Source: Brevipalpus yothersi
Lineage: Eukaryota > Arthropoda > Arachnida > Trombidiformes > Tenuipalpidae
NCBI GenBank assembly: GCA_003956705.1
Contig: QZCP01000010.1
Coordinates: forward strand, 114,448 to 178,447
Reading direction: 5' to 3'
DNA length: 64,000 bases
A model generated the notes under the pieces. It searched no databases and was not told where the DNA came from. It saw nothing but the letters and a program-made list of their open reading frames with translations. A program made the translations under genes and the position numbers. Positions 11,576 to 24,200 of the stretch are shown one piece after another. Every line of letters starts with the position of its first letter. The first letter of the stretch is position 1.

Positions 11576-12546
11576 TCAGTCTCTTGTACTACCCCAGCGA
11601 GCAATTGGCCCACAGATTGGTTTACGATGGAATTTGCCACCGTTAAGATAAGCTGAAACTCCTGGTAATGATTCAATTCGAGTCATAAATTCATTTAGAT
11701 TGGCAGCCGGTTCCAGGATGGATGCCTTGTAGATTCGAATGTAATCCAGGCATGAGTACATAAGAAAATCGACGTATGTCAATCGATCACCGATCAGATA
11801 TTTGTGATCACCCAAAAATTTGCTCAACTGTTCAATCTTTTTGGGTAAACTTTCATCCAAAGCTTTCATCAATGGCTCATAGTTTTCCTTTGGATACCAT
11901 GATCTGAAGCATTCGGTGAATGTCTCTATTTATCATAGAAAAAAATTTCAATCAGATTCATTGAAACATTTATATCACGATCATTGACAAGAATCCACTT
12001 ACCCATCAGCACTTGCTCAACTTGATCAGACAGAAGAAGCTCTTCATCAGTCTTGGCAATCAGATCATGCTTTCGACCCAGATATCTCAATATTGCTAAA
12101 GTCTAACGATTAAATACACGTACACATACTAAATGTCAATAGTTCATAGAGAAATGATTCAAAAGACACACTTACTTGAGTAATCTTGGTATCACCATCA
12201 ATGTAATAGGGTACATTCGGGAAATGAAATCCAAGAGTAAATTTGACCGAAAACCAAGCTACAGAATAATCCAATGAACAGGAATGAATAGTCAAGTTAA
12301 GCAAGATGATTTCTAATTGTGACAGCTAATGATTTACATTTACAACATGTATTTACAATTTTTCGAGATAGCTCCCAGATTACTATTGATTGGAAGAACT
12401 TTTGATCACTTACCACTTCGATCATAATCAGGAGCTGGACCTATTGGATAGTGTTTGTCCTCAAATTCAACACCGGCATGATGAAGTAAGAATCGAATTG
12501 GATCAACAAGTCCACGAAGATCATAGTAGCCAAGAGTAGGAGCCAT
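11576..12546 (-). CDS. Mu-class glutathione S-transferase, copy 2, 4 exons
   Basis: Tandem paralogue of the GST at 9852. Exons (minus): 12414-12546, 12176-12258, 12003-12102 and 11576-11925, again 133, 83, 100 and 350 bases, 221 residues, every junction GT-AG. It starts MAPTLGYYDLRGLVDPIRFLL, keeps the catalytic tyrosine, has FPNVPYYIDGDTKITQ at the glutathione site and FLGDHKYLIGDRLTYVDFLMY in the helical domain, and ends WGSTRD where copy 1 ends WGGSRD. Substitutions concentrate in the C-terminal half that lines the electrophile-binding site, for example YKASILEPAANLNEFMTRIE against YNPAFLEPAANLKAYLDRIE, so substrate range may differ. Both copies appear functional. Confidence 0.96.
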
Positions 12547-12597
12547 GATGTACGATTAACAATTAACTGATTGTTATACCAAGAGAAACACACACAA
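12547..12597 (-). promoter_or_regulatory. GST2 conserved 5' flank
   Basis: Counterpart of the block upstream of GST1; the two match almost base for base for about 45 positions before diverging in a CA-rich tract. Confidence 0.5.
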
Positions 12598-13319
12598 AGA
12601 CAATTGTCGGTCAGATCACCGAAGTATGAAGTGAAAAGAGAGAAAATGGTTCCACAGAACGCACAGCTTTACACGACAAGAAAACCAAGCGAAATGATGT
12701 CTACTCAAGATGGTATCAAGTTTGCTCCTACCATAGACTACTTCATAGACATTACGCAACTGGTTGCTTTTGATTGGCAGCATTTCCCACCCATTCACCC
12801 CCCTCAAACTTCTATGGGAATAAAAGAAGTAACACCCAGTCTGGTCTAACAAGTGAAAGATATGCATGGGTAAATCGATTCATCACCTTCTGGATGTTTG
12901 GCAAGTAGTATCAAAAAAATGCTGAACAAATAAATTCTTTCACAACAAATGACTGCTAACAATATGAATTGAGTGATTTGGAAACTTTTTTGAGTTGAAT
13001 TATTGAGTATTCATGAGAACATTGAGCGGAGCTCAGTTTCTTGTATTAGTCACATTTTTATTGGTTTGAAAGGTATTCACACTTTCATAAGAAGTGGTAA
13101 GTGCTAAAAGGGTGGAAGATAAACTTGAAATAAATGTATTCTTTAATTTTTCAATCCTGCTCATCTCACGGGCTCGAAAAAAACGCTTAAAATTTGCGAT
13201 CCAAGATAAATACCATTTTCACAAATAGCACTACAAAAAGTACTAAGAGAAAAATTTTGAGAAAATTTGATTTTTTCCCTTTATCATCAGGTTTTCTGTT
13301 CATGAATTAGAAATTCTGG
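12598..13319. other. Intergenic, no gene seen
   Basis: Between GST2 and the TyrRS relic. Short open frames on both strands have no family resemblance. A short stretch at 13027-13060 faintly resembles the 3' end of a GST exon 4 but is too short to call. Confidence 0.4.
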
Positions 13320-13871
13320 ATGAGAGACATTTTTCTGAAAGGAAAATCGTTAAAATTAAATACCGATTGGTACCATTCAATTCCGAAAGAGAAAAATTAC
13401 CAAATTTCTCCGAAAGAAATAATTTTTCATGCTCACTTTGATCCTTCAGGACTAGGTCTATATGCTAATAATTTATTGATATTGAATGAATTTGCTTCAT
13501 GCACTGCGATGTGGCCATAAAATGATCTGTGTAATCGGAGATGCTACCGCGTCTATCGGTGATTCTAGTGGTAAAGATCGTGAAAGAGAACGGATAGACG
13601 ATAGAGTGTTGAATACGAATAGTTCTCGAATATCATCTCAGTTGAATGCTATTTTCGCCAATCACTATAAATATTTTTGGAAATCTAATCAGAGTACCAA
13701 GTTGCCTGATCCTATGTGAGATTTTACGAAAAAATTTTCAGCTATTTCAGATTTTCTTATGAATTTTCTTTTCTTCTATTCAGAATTTTGTACAATAGTT
13801 CCTGGTATAACGATATGAAACTTTTTCAATTCTTGAAAGAAGTTGGTTACAGAACATCATTAATTAATTGA
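13320..13871 (+). pseudogene. Broken mitochondrial-type tyrosyl-tRNA synthetase (YARS2-like)
   Basis: Three adjoining pieces read like the N-terminal catalytic region of mitochondrial/bacterial-type TyrRS. In one frame FDPSGLGLYANNLLIL matches the family segment FDPTADSLHVGHLL. After a one-base shift near 13483-13489 a second frame gives CGHKMICVIGDATASIGDSSGKDRERE, matching the GDATARIGDPSGR-type block, and continues to ANHYKYFW. A GT-AG intron (13716-13783) then leads to ILYNSSWYNDMKLFQFLKEVG, matching the NSxWY region, followed by a stop at 13869. The HIGH-type motif (HVGH) is replaced by YANN, the frame is broken, and the second half with the KMSKS loop is absent. It is a truncated, non-functional copy whose intact parent lies elsewhere. 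Confidence 0.75.
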
Positions 13872-14693
13872 ACTTTTGTGGGCTAAAATTAATTCGTTCG
13901 CACGTTCTAATGAGCAATAAATATTTCCAAAATTCAGATATCTCAATTCGATCCTTATTATATCAAGAAAAATTGGGGACAAAACTTTCACCTCTGACTG
14001 ATCGATAAATCAATTTAATCCCATCTACCAGTGACATACCAAACATACCAAAAATCGATCCACAGTGAAAGATAAATGAAAAGAATTTTTCACACATTTT
14101 TCTGACCACTTTTCCTCTGCACTATTATTACTGTTCTCACGAAAAAATGTGCATCCCAAAAAGTGAATCCCAATCCATGTACTTTATACTCATTTTTGTA
14201 TGTGAGAAAAAAGTTTTTGCCTCGGCAACCAAGTTCGCTCCACCTTCTTTTTACCTGGAAACTTTTCACTTATATTCACTATTCAAAAGTACTACCTGTT
14301 TTCCTCTCTCTTTCTATCTATCTTTTTCTCTACCTGTTAACTGTTTAATATATCGGGTATATGTGTTGTTCGTGATAAGTTTTTTTCTACAATCAATTTT
14401 TGTGGTATAATCAGTCATGATTATTGATAATCATACATATTCGATAAGTTGATGTTCTGATATCGAATATTGAAACAATATTAGATATATTACTGTTATG
14501 TGTGTGGATACATCATCATGGATACATAGGTAAAAAAAGTGTTTGTGATAAAAGTGGTTGGCGGTAGTGGCACAGCCCAAAACATTCCTTCCACACACAC
14601 ACACCGAATCTCGAATTATCATCATCATAACTTTTCACTGATAATCATCAAAAGTTTTTATATAATCACCATCATTTTAACATCATAATCATC
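13872..14693. other. Intergenic and ATPase 5' region
   Basis: No gene seen. The last 200 bases presumably hold promoter and 5' untranslated sequence of the ATPase gene, with many short ATCATCATC runs. Confidence 0.4.
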
Positions 14694-17600
14694 ATGAGAG
14701 GCATTGATTTGGAAGAGGAAACTGGTAGCTACAGATTGGCTGTCAGTCCAGAGGTACCTGATGATGGACTTACATCGGAAGGTAGGCCAAGAGCATTGAG
14801 ATTCAAGAAACATGGCCGCGCCCGAGATGTGATCGACAAGCCAAATTTGGATGAATTAAGAGCAGAAATCAATTTGGACGAACATCGTTTGCCATTACAC
14901 AATCTTTTGGGACAACTTCAAACTGATCCCGATTTAGGCTTAACACCAGAGCAAGCCCATGAGATTCTTCTCCGAGAAGGACCGAATTTATTGACCATGA
15001 CCAAAGCATCCTCTGGATGTGGCCGCTTTTTGAGACACATTTTTGGCGGTTTTTGCCTATTATTATGGCTACTGAGTTTCCTCTGTTTTCTTGCCTTCCT
15101 ATTGAATCTCCGTTTCTTGGGACCACCGAATGATAATCTCATCTATGGAGTATTGTTCCTCATGTTTGCACTCATCAAAGGCACTATTTCATATTGTCAG
15201 GAACTACAAAGTTCCAAACTAATGAACTCATTCAATTCGCTGCCAGCTCAATCGATAACTGTCATACGAAACGGACAGAAATATAATTTACCACCGGAAG
15301 AGATTGTAGTCGGAGATCTGGTGGAAATTCGTGGTGGTGATATGATACCTGCCGATATGCGTATCATTTCATCACAAGGATGTAAAGTAGACAATTCGAA
15401 TCTAACAGGAGAATCTGAACCTCAATTGCGCAATTATGAGCATACAAGTGATAATTTTTTGGAAACCCAAAATTTGGTATTCTTTTCCACACTCTGTGTT
15501 GAAGGTGTAGCTCGTGGGCTGGTCATCTATACAGGTGATCGAACTGTTATGGGTCGTATCGCTGCTCTATCAATTGATTTGGAAAGTAGTGAGCCACCGT
15601 TGACCAGAGAAATTGATGGATTCATTCGAGCGGTGACATCAAGAGCTATCGTCTGGGGTCTAATCTTCTTCATTGTTGCCTTTTTCACTGGTTTCCTATG
15701 GATTGATTCGGTCATCTTTTTCATCGGTTTTGTGGCTGCTATTGTTCCAGAAGGTTTACTAATTATTGCCACTGTATCCCTCACTCTCACTGCCAAGCGA
15801 ATGGCTTCACGAAATTGTCTCATCAAAAATTTGGAAGCCATCGAAACTCTCGGGACCAGTTCAATAATTTTGTGTGATAAAACTGGAACATTAACTCAAA
15901 ATCGTATGGTTGTAGCCCATTTACAGTTTGACAATCAAATCGTTGAAGCTGATACAACTGAAGATCAGAGAGGTTAGTAATGAGAAAAACTCGATCTTTT
16001 GGCTTAAATGTTTAAGTAATCAATTTTTGATTTTTTCATAGGCGAACAATTTGATAAGAAGGCTCCAGGATGGAAAACGTTGTCCAGATGTGCCATGCTT
16101 TGCAGTCGGGCTGAGTTCAAAGCCAATCAAGAATTAGTTCCGATCACTAAGCGTGAAACTACTGGTGATTCATCAGAAACTGCTATCCTCAGATTTTTAG
16201 AGCTATCAGTGAACGATGTCAGCTCATTTAGAGCAAGATATCCGAAAGTTTGTGAAATTCCTTTCAGTACCCAAGATCGAATTCGGGTAAGAGTAGCAGC
16301 ACATGAATAATGATCCATCAAACTGATTTTTTGGTCTCAATTATTTCCAGATAACTGTTCATGAAACAAGCGATACAAACATTGGACATCACATAATTTG
16401 TATGAAAGGAGCACCCGAAAATATTCTCGATCGATGTAGAACTATCTACATTAATGGGAAGGAAAAAATTTTATCTCAAGATTTGAAAGATCAAACTCTC
16501 GACGCTATTGATCAACTCGGCAACTATGGTGAACGAGTGATGGGCTTTTGTGACCTCATTTTACCGAAAGACAAGTATCCAATTGGTTATCAATTTGATC
16601 CTGATTTGATGAACTTTCCCACCAAAGATCTTCGATTCCTTGGTCTCATTTCCATGATTGATCCTCCACGTGCAGCAGTTCCCGATGCTATCTCAAACTG
16701 TCGAAACGCTGGCATCAGAGTTATGATGTTCACTGGTGACCATCCGAGCACTGCTCATGCTATCGCCAAAACAGTTGGAATTATATCGGGTAACAATGAA
16801 ACCGTCGAAGATATTGCACGAAGACTGAGCATTCGCGTGGAAGAGGTAGACTCAAGATGGGCCAAAGCAGTTGTGGTGCAAGGCCATCAGCTCAAGCAAA
16901 TGACTAATCAAGAAATTGAATCTCTACTGGAAAGTTATGAAGAGATTGTTTTCGCTCGAGCATCTCCACAACAAAAGTTAGCCATTGTTGAAGTTTGCCA
17001 AAAATTGGGTCATGTTGTCGCAGTTACAGGTGATGGTGTCAATGATGCTCCAGCCTTAAAGCGTGCTGATGTCGCTATAGTACCAGGAATAGCTGGTAGT
17101 GATGTGAGTAAGCAGGTTGCCGATGTTATCCTTTTGGATGATAATTTTGCCACCATAGCTCGTGGTGTTGAGGAGGGTCGACTTGTGTTTGAAAATTTGA
17201 GAAAATCTATCGCCTATGCATTGACAAGTAATGCACCGGAAATTTTTGCCTTCCTATTGTATGTTGTCCTACAACTTCCGTTACCACTGGGATTGATCGG
17301 TGTCATATTGGTTGATATGATCACAGATATTTTTCCGGCAATATCGCTAGCATTTGAAGAGCCAGAGCCAGGTGTCATGAGACAAAAGCCTCGTGATCCA
17401 AAAACGGAAGAACTTATCAGTGCGGATATGCTCTCGAAAGCCTATCTTCAGATCGGAGCAATTCAAGCTGCGGCCGGGCTGTTCAGCTATTTTGTCATCA
17501 TGTATCAAAGTGGTTGGTGGTTCACCAATCTTGTGGGAATAAGGAGACAATGGGATTCACCATCAATTAATGATCTCAGAGATTCATATAATCAAGATTG

Positions 17601-17940
17601 GACATATCAGCAGCGGAAAACGCTGGAATTCACATGTCATTCTGGCTTTTTTGCGGCAATCGTTTTGACTCAATGGGCAAATCTATTGATTTGTAAGACT
17701 AGAAAAAATTCTATATTCGTTCAAAGAAACCAAAATCGAGTTGTACACTTTGCTCTTCTCGTCGAAACTCTTTTGGCCATTGTGCTGATCTATACACCAG
17801 GATTGAATTCGACACTCCACTTGGGGCCACTTTTCATTCGTTATTGGTTGATACCTCTGCCATTTTCTATTGCAATATTTGTATACGATGAATTACGAAA
17901 AGCAGTGATCAGAAGAAGAAACACTGAAACTACAAAATAA
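14694..17940 (+). CDS. Divergent Na+/K+-ATPase alpha-subunit paralogue, 3 exons
   Basis: P-type (IIC) ATPase that would exchange Na+ and K+ across the plasma membrane. Exons 14694-15972, 16042-16286 and 16351-17940 give 1037 residues (human ATP1A1 1023). Seen: TGES actuator loop, phosphorylation site DKTGTLT (Asp395), KGAPE nucleotide-binding motif, TGDHPSTAHAIAK, TGDGVNDAPALKRAD and about ten membrane segments. Cation residues of M5 (Ser801, Asn802, Glu805), M6 (Asp830, Asp834) and M4 (Glu353) are kept. Unusual: the M4 motif ANVPEGLL reads AIVPEGLL, M5 SNIPEITPF reads SNAPEIFAF, ICSDKTGT reads ILCDKTGT, and the C-terminus ends RRRNTETTK instead of the canonical KETYY. It is therefore likely a lineage-specific paralogue. 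Poly(A) signal AATAAA at 17999-18004. Confidence 0.93.
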
Positions 17941-17998
17941 TTTACGATTCTTTTCCTTATGATAGGAAAAGTTGAAACCATTTATACTAAAATGAGAT

Positions 17999-18004
17999 AA
18001 TAAA
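17999..18004 (+). terminator. Polyadenylation signal of the ATPase gene
   Basis: Canonical AATAAA about 60 bases past the stop codon at 17940. Confidence 0.6.
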
Positions 18005-18279
18005 AAATTTTCTATACCACCGGAAGTTCTTTCACCGTTCATGATATGGCATTGACATCTATACTGTGGGACGATTAGTCATCATGAATTGATAGTCTTT
18101 CTGTGTTTGTGATGAATTGATGAGAACCTGATTCGAATTTGTGATTGTTCAAAGCAGAAGGAAGCGGAAGAAGAAGCGAGAGAAGATTGGCAGGGAGTTT
18201 GAAAATTTTTGAATTATGGATTTTAGTATTTAGATACAGATTGGCACATAAAAAATTCTTACAATGTGAGATACATTCA

Positions 18280-21200
18280 TTACAGTTGCGAAGTTTGTCT
18301 ATCGATATCAACTAGTTCTTTTGGATTTGATAATCTTTGAACATGACTCATATTAGTTTCATCATCATTAAAATTGTTGGAGTTGGAATGACGATATTTG
18401 TCACAACCATCTTCTCTCCTCTCTGTCTCAAGACTGCACAGAGATCCATAACCTTCACTGTCAAAAGTTGAAGGATGAAGACAAGTGATATTCATCTCGA
18501 AATTGCTTGAAGAAGAATTTCTATTACTTTGGCAGAAAACTGGATCTGAAGTGTCTTCTTTTATTAACTCATCCGATTTTTTGTCCGAAGAATCAATTTT
18601 TATGATCGTAGAAAGCTTATTGAGACCTTTGGTTGACGTTTCGGTTGTGTTTTTGGTTAATATTGGGTCAAAGGCATCAATATCAGACTTCTTTGGAATA
18701 GATTCGGTGGGAAATCTAGAGGATCATTAAAATGGCGAGGTGAGAAAGATGAAGAGTTCCTATTTGCGAGCAATAACGCTTGAATTTTCAATACTCACGA
18801 ATTATTCCCGTTGATTATCTTCTCTGGTTGAGGGGCCATTCGTTTAACGGGCAGAGGTGGAGGAGGAGGAGGTTGGTAGGGAGGCGGATAAGAACGTCGA
18901 TCTGAGAAATAAAGAGAAGAAAGTTTAAGAAACTGCAATCATGTGAACCAGCTTCCGAGACCTTTGTCATTATACTCACTTTCTGAATCAATTGAAATTA
19001 ATAAGGATCCATTTTCAGAAGTGGGAGTGAGATCAGTCTTCCTTGTGTTTCTTTCAGGGAGCATTGGCTTTCTGGGATCCTGATTGTGGGCACAATTAAC
19101 CGAAATGACTGTAGATTTGTTGCGCTCCAGAGTATTGAAAGTTCGGGGAGGTAAAGGTGGAACTTCAGAATGATGGGATGCCTTATGACTGGAAGATAAA
19201 TTTGGAAATTGAATTGATTGCATCTGGTTCTGAGTTCTTGGTATAGAACGACTCCTTTGGACTGCAGCAGATGAGCTGAAAGATGGATTGTGAGAGGTAT
19301 GTCTCGGTGGCGTGATGGCATCATTCATTCCATTTGAAAAGCCAGCAGACTGAGGTCGCATTGGAGGTATAGGGGGTGGAGGAGTTTGTGACTTTCGACC
19401 AGGGATCGGTGGAGTTGTACCATAATCAAGAGGAATAGAGTATATTTGATCTTCTTCTTCACCAGTTCTCGATGAAGATGAGTGATGGCCGAAATAGCCG
19501 AATTTAGCCTCATTCGGAAGAGGAGGAAGAGGTGTATTGGTGATTGAGAATTTACGGACTGACTCATCGATATCAATATAGAAGGTTCCCTTCTCCATAA
19601 TACTCTGCCTCATGAAAGTGAAACGTTCAATAAGGCGCTTGTGTAACGGCATGACATCGACAGGAACTAGCCTTCCATGAAGAGATAAGCCACCTTCTAG
19701 AATTCTGACTTGTTGAACGATCGCTGCTTTGAGAGCCTTTATATGATACAATCGGTTTTGATTTGCAGCGATGAATTCTGGGACGAAGAACGCATCATGA
19801 TACTTCGCTATACCACCATTAACGACCGCTTCTATTATTCCCTGTAAGCGCATTGTCAGTGGACTCAGAGCTTTTGTAGGTTCACTTGTATAAGATGATA
19901 TCAATTTTTGCAGCTCCTTGTTCATATTTTCGATTGTCTCCCTGGCATACTCAACGGGTGAGAGCTCGAACATTTGGGGTCTACCTTTGACCTCAAACCA
20001 GCGGAGGATACCAGGCAACTTCCCAGAAGTTTTCAAAATTGTTCGTTCAATCCAGAGTGATTTGAATTCATTGTCTTTATCTTGAGGGCCCTTATGAACA
20101 GGACGATCGAACGTGAATGTTTTCACATCATTGACCAGATAATAGGATAAAACTTTCTCTGGGACTGGTTTATCTCTGAATTCTTCACGAGGCTCAGCTA
20201 TTGGCTTGACATTACAAATTTGGATGTATTGTTCAGAGCTCTCAAGAATCTTCTCATCAGGGGGAGAGTTTTTTGTTAGTAGTTGACTTTGAGGAAATTC
20301 GGTCTGAAGACGAGCTGTGAAAGCACCAATTTTTTCATACTCAAGCCCTCTATAGATAAAAACTTTGTTCCTCAAAAAGATGGGAAAACCTTTTCCATAG
20401 AAAGCTACACGAAAATATTCTGGCTCTGGTCGGAGTTTAGTCAGAATGTTATCAAAGAAGCGAGCCTCGTTCTTCAAAAGTTCACTCAACTTCCGATAAT
20501 CGAATAAAGTCTTTTCGTAGAAGTTGGCCAATTCCTTGATCAATGGTATCCCTTCTTCCCAGCATTTTCCCTTATCAAAGTATTCAATTATCGACGAATA
20601 GAGAAATTCTTTCCGCTGCCATGCACATTCAGTAGATTCACTACCTGGGTCAAGTTGCTTATTCGACCAATCGAGCAGATCAGCATGAAGTTTCAGAGTG
20701 AAAGCAGCTTCAGCATAATTTTCAGCAGGTAAATGGAGGTCACAAAGTTTGTAGATGTAACGTACGTACATGCTCTGTCTGTTAATCTCATCCCGATAAA
20801 AATTCAGCAGATTCACTGTACAAGACATTCGTTTGTCTCGATTTTCTTCACCATTAACGACACTCCGATAGTCGAGAAGTAGCTCTAATAATTTGGTAAT
20901 CGAGTGAATCATCTGAATGCCTTGTTCTTTCCACACTGGATTCTGTTTGTTGACTTTTTCTAAGAGTCTGAAAAACATTGTCAAAATGAGTAAGAATATA
21001 GAATTTTGTGGGCAAATGAATGTTTAAGTAAGGATAAAGCAGTGTAAAGACTCACACTAATTTCAAATGTTCCCTTGTTAGTGAAAGCGTAAGAGGAAAT
21101 GAATCAATGATCGCGTTAGATAGGAAGTTTGAATGTGGTTAAAACGAGGAGGAGTAAGCAAAACAGAGACAAAAACTTTCACTACTTACATGGTATTGAA

Positions 21201-24200
21201 GAGATGCTTAAACTCTTCATCACCCCTATAATCAGACACCAATATATCTAGTTTGTCAATCAACTGAGATTCAACTTGCTTGAAACTACCATTCGATTTA
21301 TATTCTACATCGATCATATCGTAGAAGATGAGCAGAGTGGCTTTTCGTAGTTCTTTTTCAGGTACCAATGTTACCTCCAAAAAGGGAGCAACCATCGATG
21401 GGATGAAGTGTGCTTTATGATCACCCAATTTTTCCCACATGGAGAGTATGAGAAAACCCATAAGTACACGCATATCTTGATATTTGTGCAGAATAGCTTC
21501 GCGCTTTGATAGAGAAAAATTTTCCAATTGTAAGGATGACTGAGTTAGAAAAGACACTGAGAGATTAAAGAAAGCGTTCCAAAGTTGCTCATCGAATGCT
21601 TTCCCATCGAAACCGAGGAAATCATCAATCAGAGCAGATGAAAATTCTTGTAAAGAGCAGAGAATGATATGGTTTGCAGTCATTTTCATGACGTTCCAAT
21701 CTTTGTTGTACATATCTGATTGGAAAATTTGTTTGAAAACATAGAAAATTTGCAAAATAAAGTCTTTTTTGTCCTTGCGATCCTTTCTCTCAAGAAGTTG
21801 TACGTAATGAGTTTCATTCATCATACGGAGTAAAGTAATCAAAACGGAAACATACGAATGTAAGTAGCTGTGCGAAATTGTGGGAGGGTCAGAAGTTTGG
21901 GAAGAAAGTTCGACAATCACTCGAACGATGGGTTCGAAAAGATTTTGTACCAAAATCTCTATTTCCAGCGAAACATTTCTCACGCTGCCAGAAGCGATCG
22001 TCGAACTGGTATCTGATGGAATGCCAGTCTTTTCAGCGTTGAGAAAAATTAAAGTATCAGATATGATTGGTGAACATATGATTGGTGATAGTTTCGGTTC
22101 TTGTTGACTAATCATGAAAATTTTTAAATGATAAGAGAACAGAGCGATAAGCTCACGACGAGCTTCTTGGTCCTTCATGAGTGTTTCATTTTTTATGGTT
22201 TCATGCATGCATCTCAACTTAGAGCGCACAAGTGGTGAAAATGTCTCTGGGTAAGGAAGACAGTCGATAATCATTTTGATGACTTTGGTTAATTCTTTGG
22301 GCCCAAGCACTCGAAGCAGTTGTGGATAGGTGGAGGTTAAGTTATCGATGAATGTGACTTGTGATTCAACAATGTTTTTGTCGAGATTTATCGATAGCAT
22401 ATTCTTGAAAGAATTAAACAAAGCATATAATTCTTTCTCAAAACCATCATCTTTCGAATGATCTCCTGTTGCTCGAGCATACAAAACTCTTGATTGCACA
22501 ATGAACTTGAAAATCCATTCCAAGGACTTGAAGCACTTTTGAATTAAGTTTGGATCACGCTCATAAATTTTATCTGCACAATCTTTGACGCTTATGATCA
22601 GACCTTTATACACAAGAGCAGCAGCAAAATGACCGTTGATGTAAGCATCAAGTATGGGCTTGAAATGCTCGTATTTTGGATTATCCAGTAGAGATAGAAT
22701 TTCGAGCAAAACGTTGAAAACTAGGTAAGAATGTGACGGATAATTGCCATCATGAGTAGAAAACATTGAAAATAGTGCATCAAGAATATCCTGGAGAAAT
22801 TTGACAATTTCTTCGCCATTGAGCCTCTTGACTTTTAATAAAGCTTCTTGTATTGTATGCGGATTCGATCGCCATTTCAAGAGAGTTAATAGATCGGAGT
22901 TTTGAGTCAATTTTGTTGAACAAAGAAAAGTTCTAACGTGAACCGACTCCTTATTGCTACGGAATAACTTATTTGTTTCAATGTGTGGAAGAGATCGATT
23001 ATCTTTGGGCCCATAAGGTAGACAGAGATATGAGAGAGGATTATTCAGTCGATTGCGAATGTCGGCAGAATCATTTAATTTGTACAGAAAGAGCTCATGA
23101 CCACCATCCTTGATTGAAGTTCCATGCTCATCGGAGAGTGGTATAAAGCTAAAGCCGAGAAAATTTTTATCTTTCTCTTTGTGACTTTGATACTCTTTTG
23201 TAGAGCAGTGACGAAATTCAATCCTCAAATGAGCTTTCAGATCAAAAACTTCGAGAGGTATCAAAACTTTGAGACTTTCCATCCATCTGGGATTATTATT
23301 ATGATATAGCACTTGAGAAACGAAAGTTGTTATCGGCTCAACACCTGAGCCGTATGAAATACTTCCACTAATGGGTTGACCATTTGCTTCATACAGAGTG
23401 ATAGATGCTTCAATGTTCTTTGGAATCGATTTACCACCTTTCTCAAACTCACCAGACTCGAGAACAAGATACAAATCGTTTTTCACATCACCGGGCATGA
23501 TAACATCAGGAAATCCCATCTTACTTGTCAGACAGCTGATGTTTTGAAAGATTATAGGGTTATCATTGATGACCTTGCTCGGTTCCGGTCCAATCAAGAA
23601 TTTCAAGGAAACGGAGATCGATGAGCCTTGGACTTGAGTGAGTTTGTTTGTCTGTTTGCGAAAAAGCATATCATGAACTTGATGTTGATCACTCTCACTG
23701 TTGGAAGAAAAGAGTTTGAGTACACATTCTTTTTCCATTTGATCATTTTTGACGAGCTCTGATACATGGAGAATTGCACAACCAAATGGTCTCTTGAAGC
23801 GGGAAGTTGAGAAGGATGAATGAATTGATGATGGGAGAGTTGAGGATGAAAATGACTTAGAGGATTTTCCGTCAGCAATGAGCATTTTTCCGATTCGTTG
23901 AGCTTGTATCAGTAGATAAAGTTCATCAGAAATTTTACTCAAGTCGGTGAATACTGTGGTAAAGTTGGATTTTGAAACATCTTGCTTGGTGCCAGATATG
24001 AGGACGACATATTTCTCACTGATCTGAGTTGATGATGCATAATCGTAGAGATAGAGGGAAAATTCAAAATTATCTTCAAAATTAGCGGTCGGAAAACAAA
24101 TATCTTTGATATGAAGAAACAAGAAACTACAAACAGATGGCAAACTGATGGCATTTGATGAGATATTGCTGAAACGCTGAGACGATGACAAACCGGCACT

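Noticed and set aside
13027..13060. Possible fourth GST relic
   Set aside because: Only about 20 bases resemble the 3' end of GST exon 4, too short to separate from chance.
23939..24199. Open frames antisense or out of frame within the 3.5 kb DOCK exon
   Set aside because: Shadows of the real DOCK reading frame.
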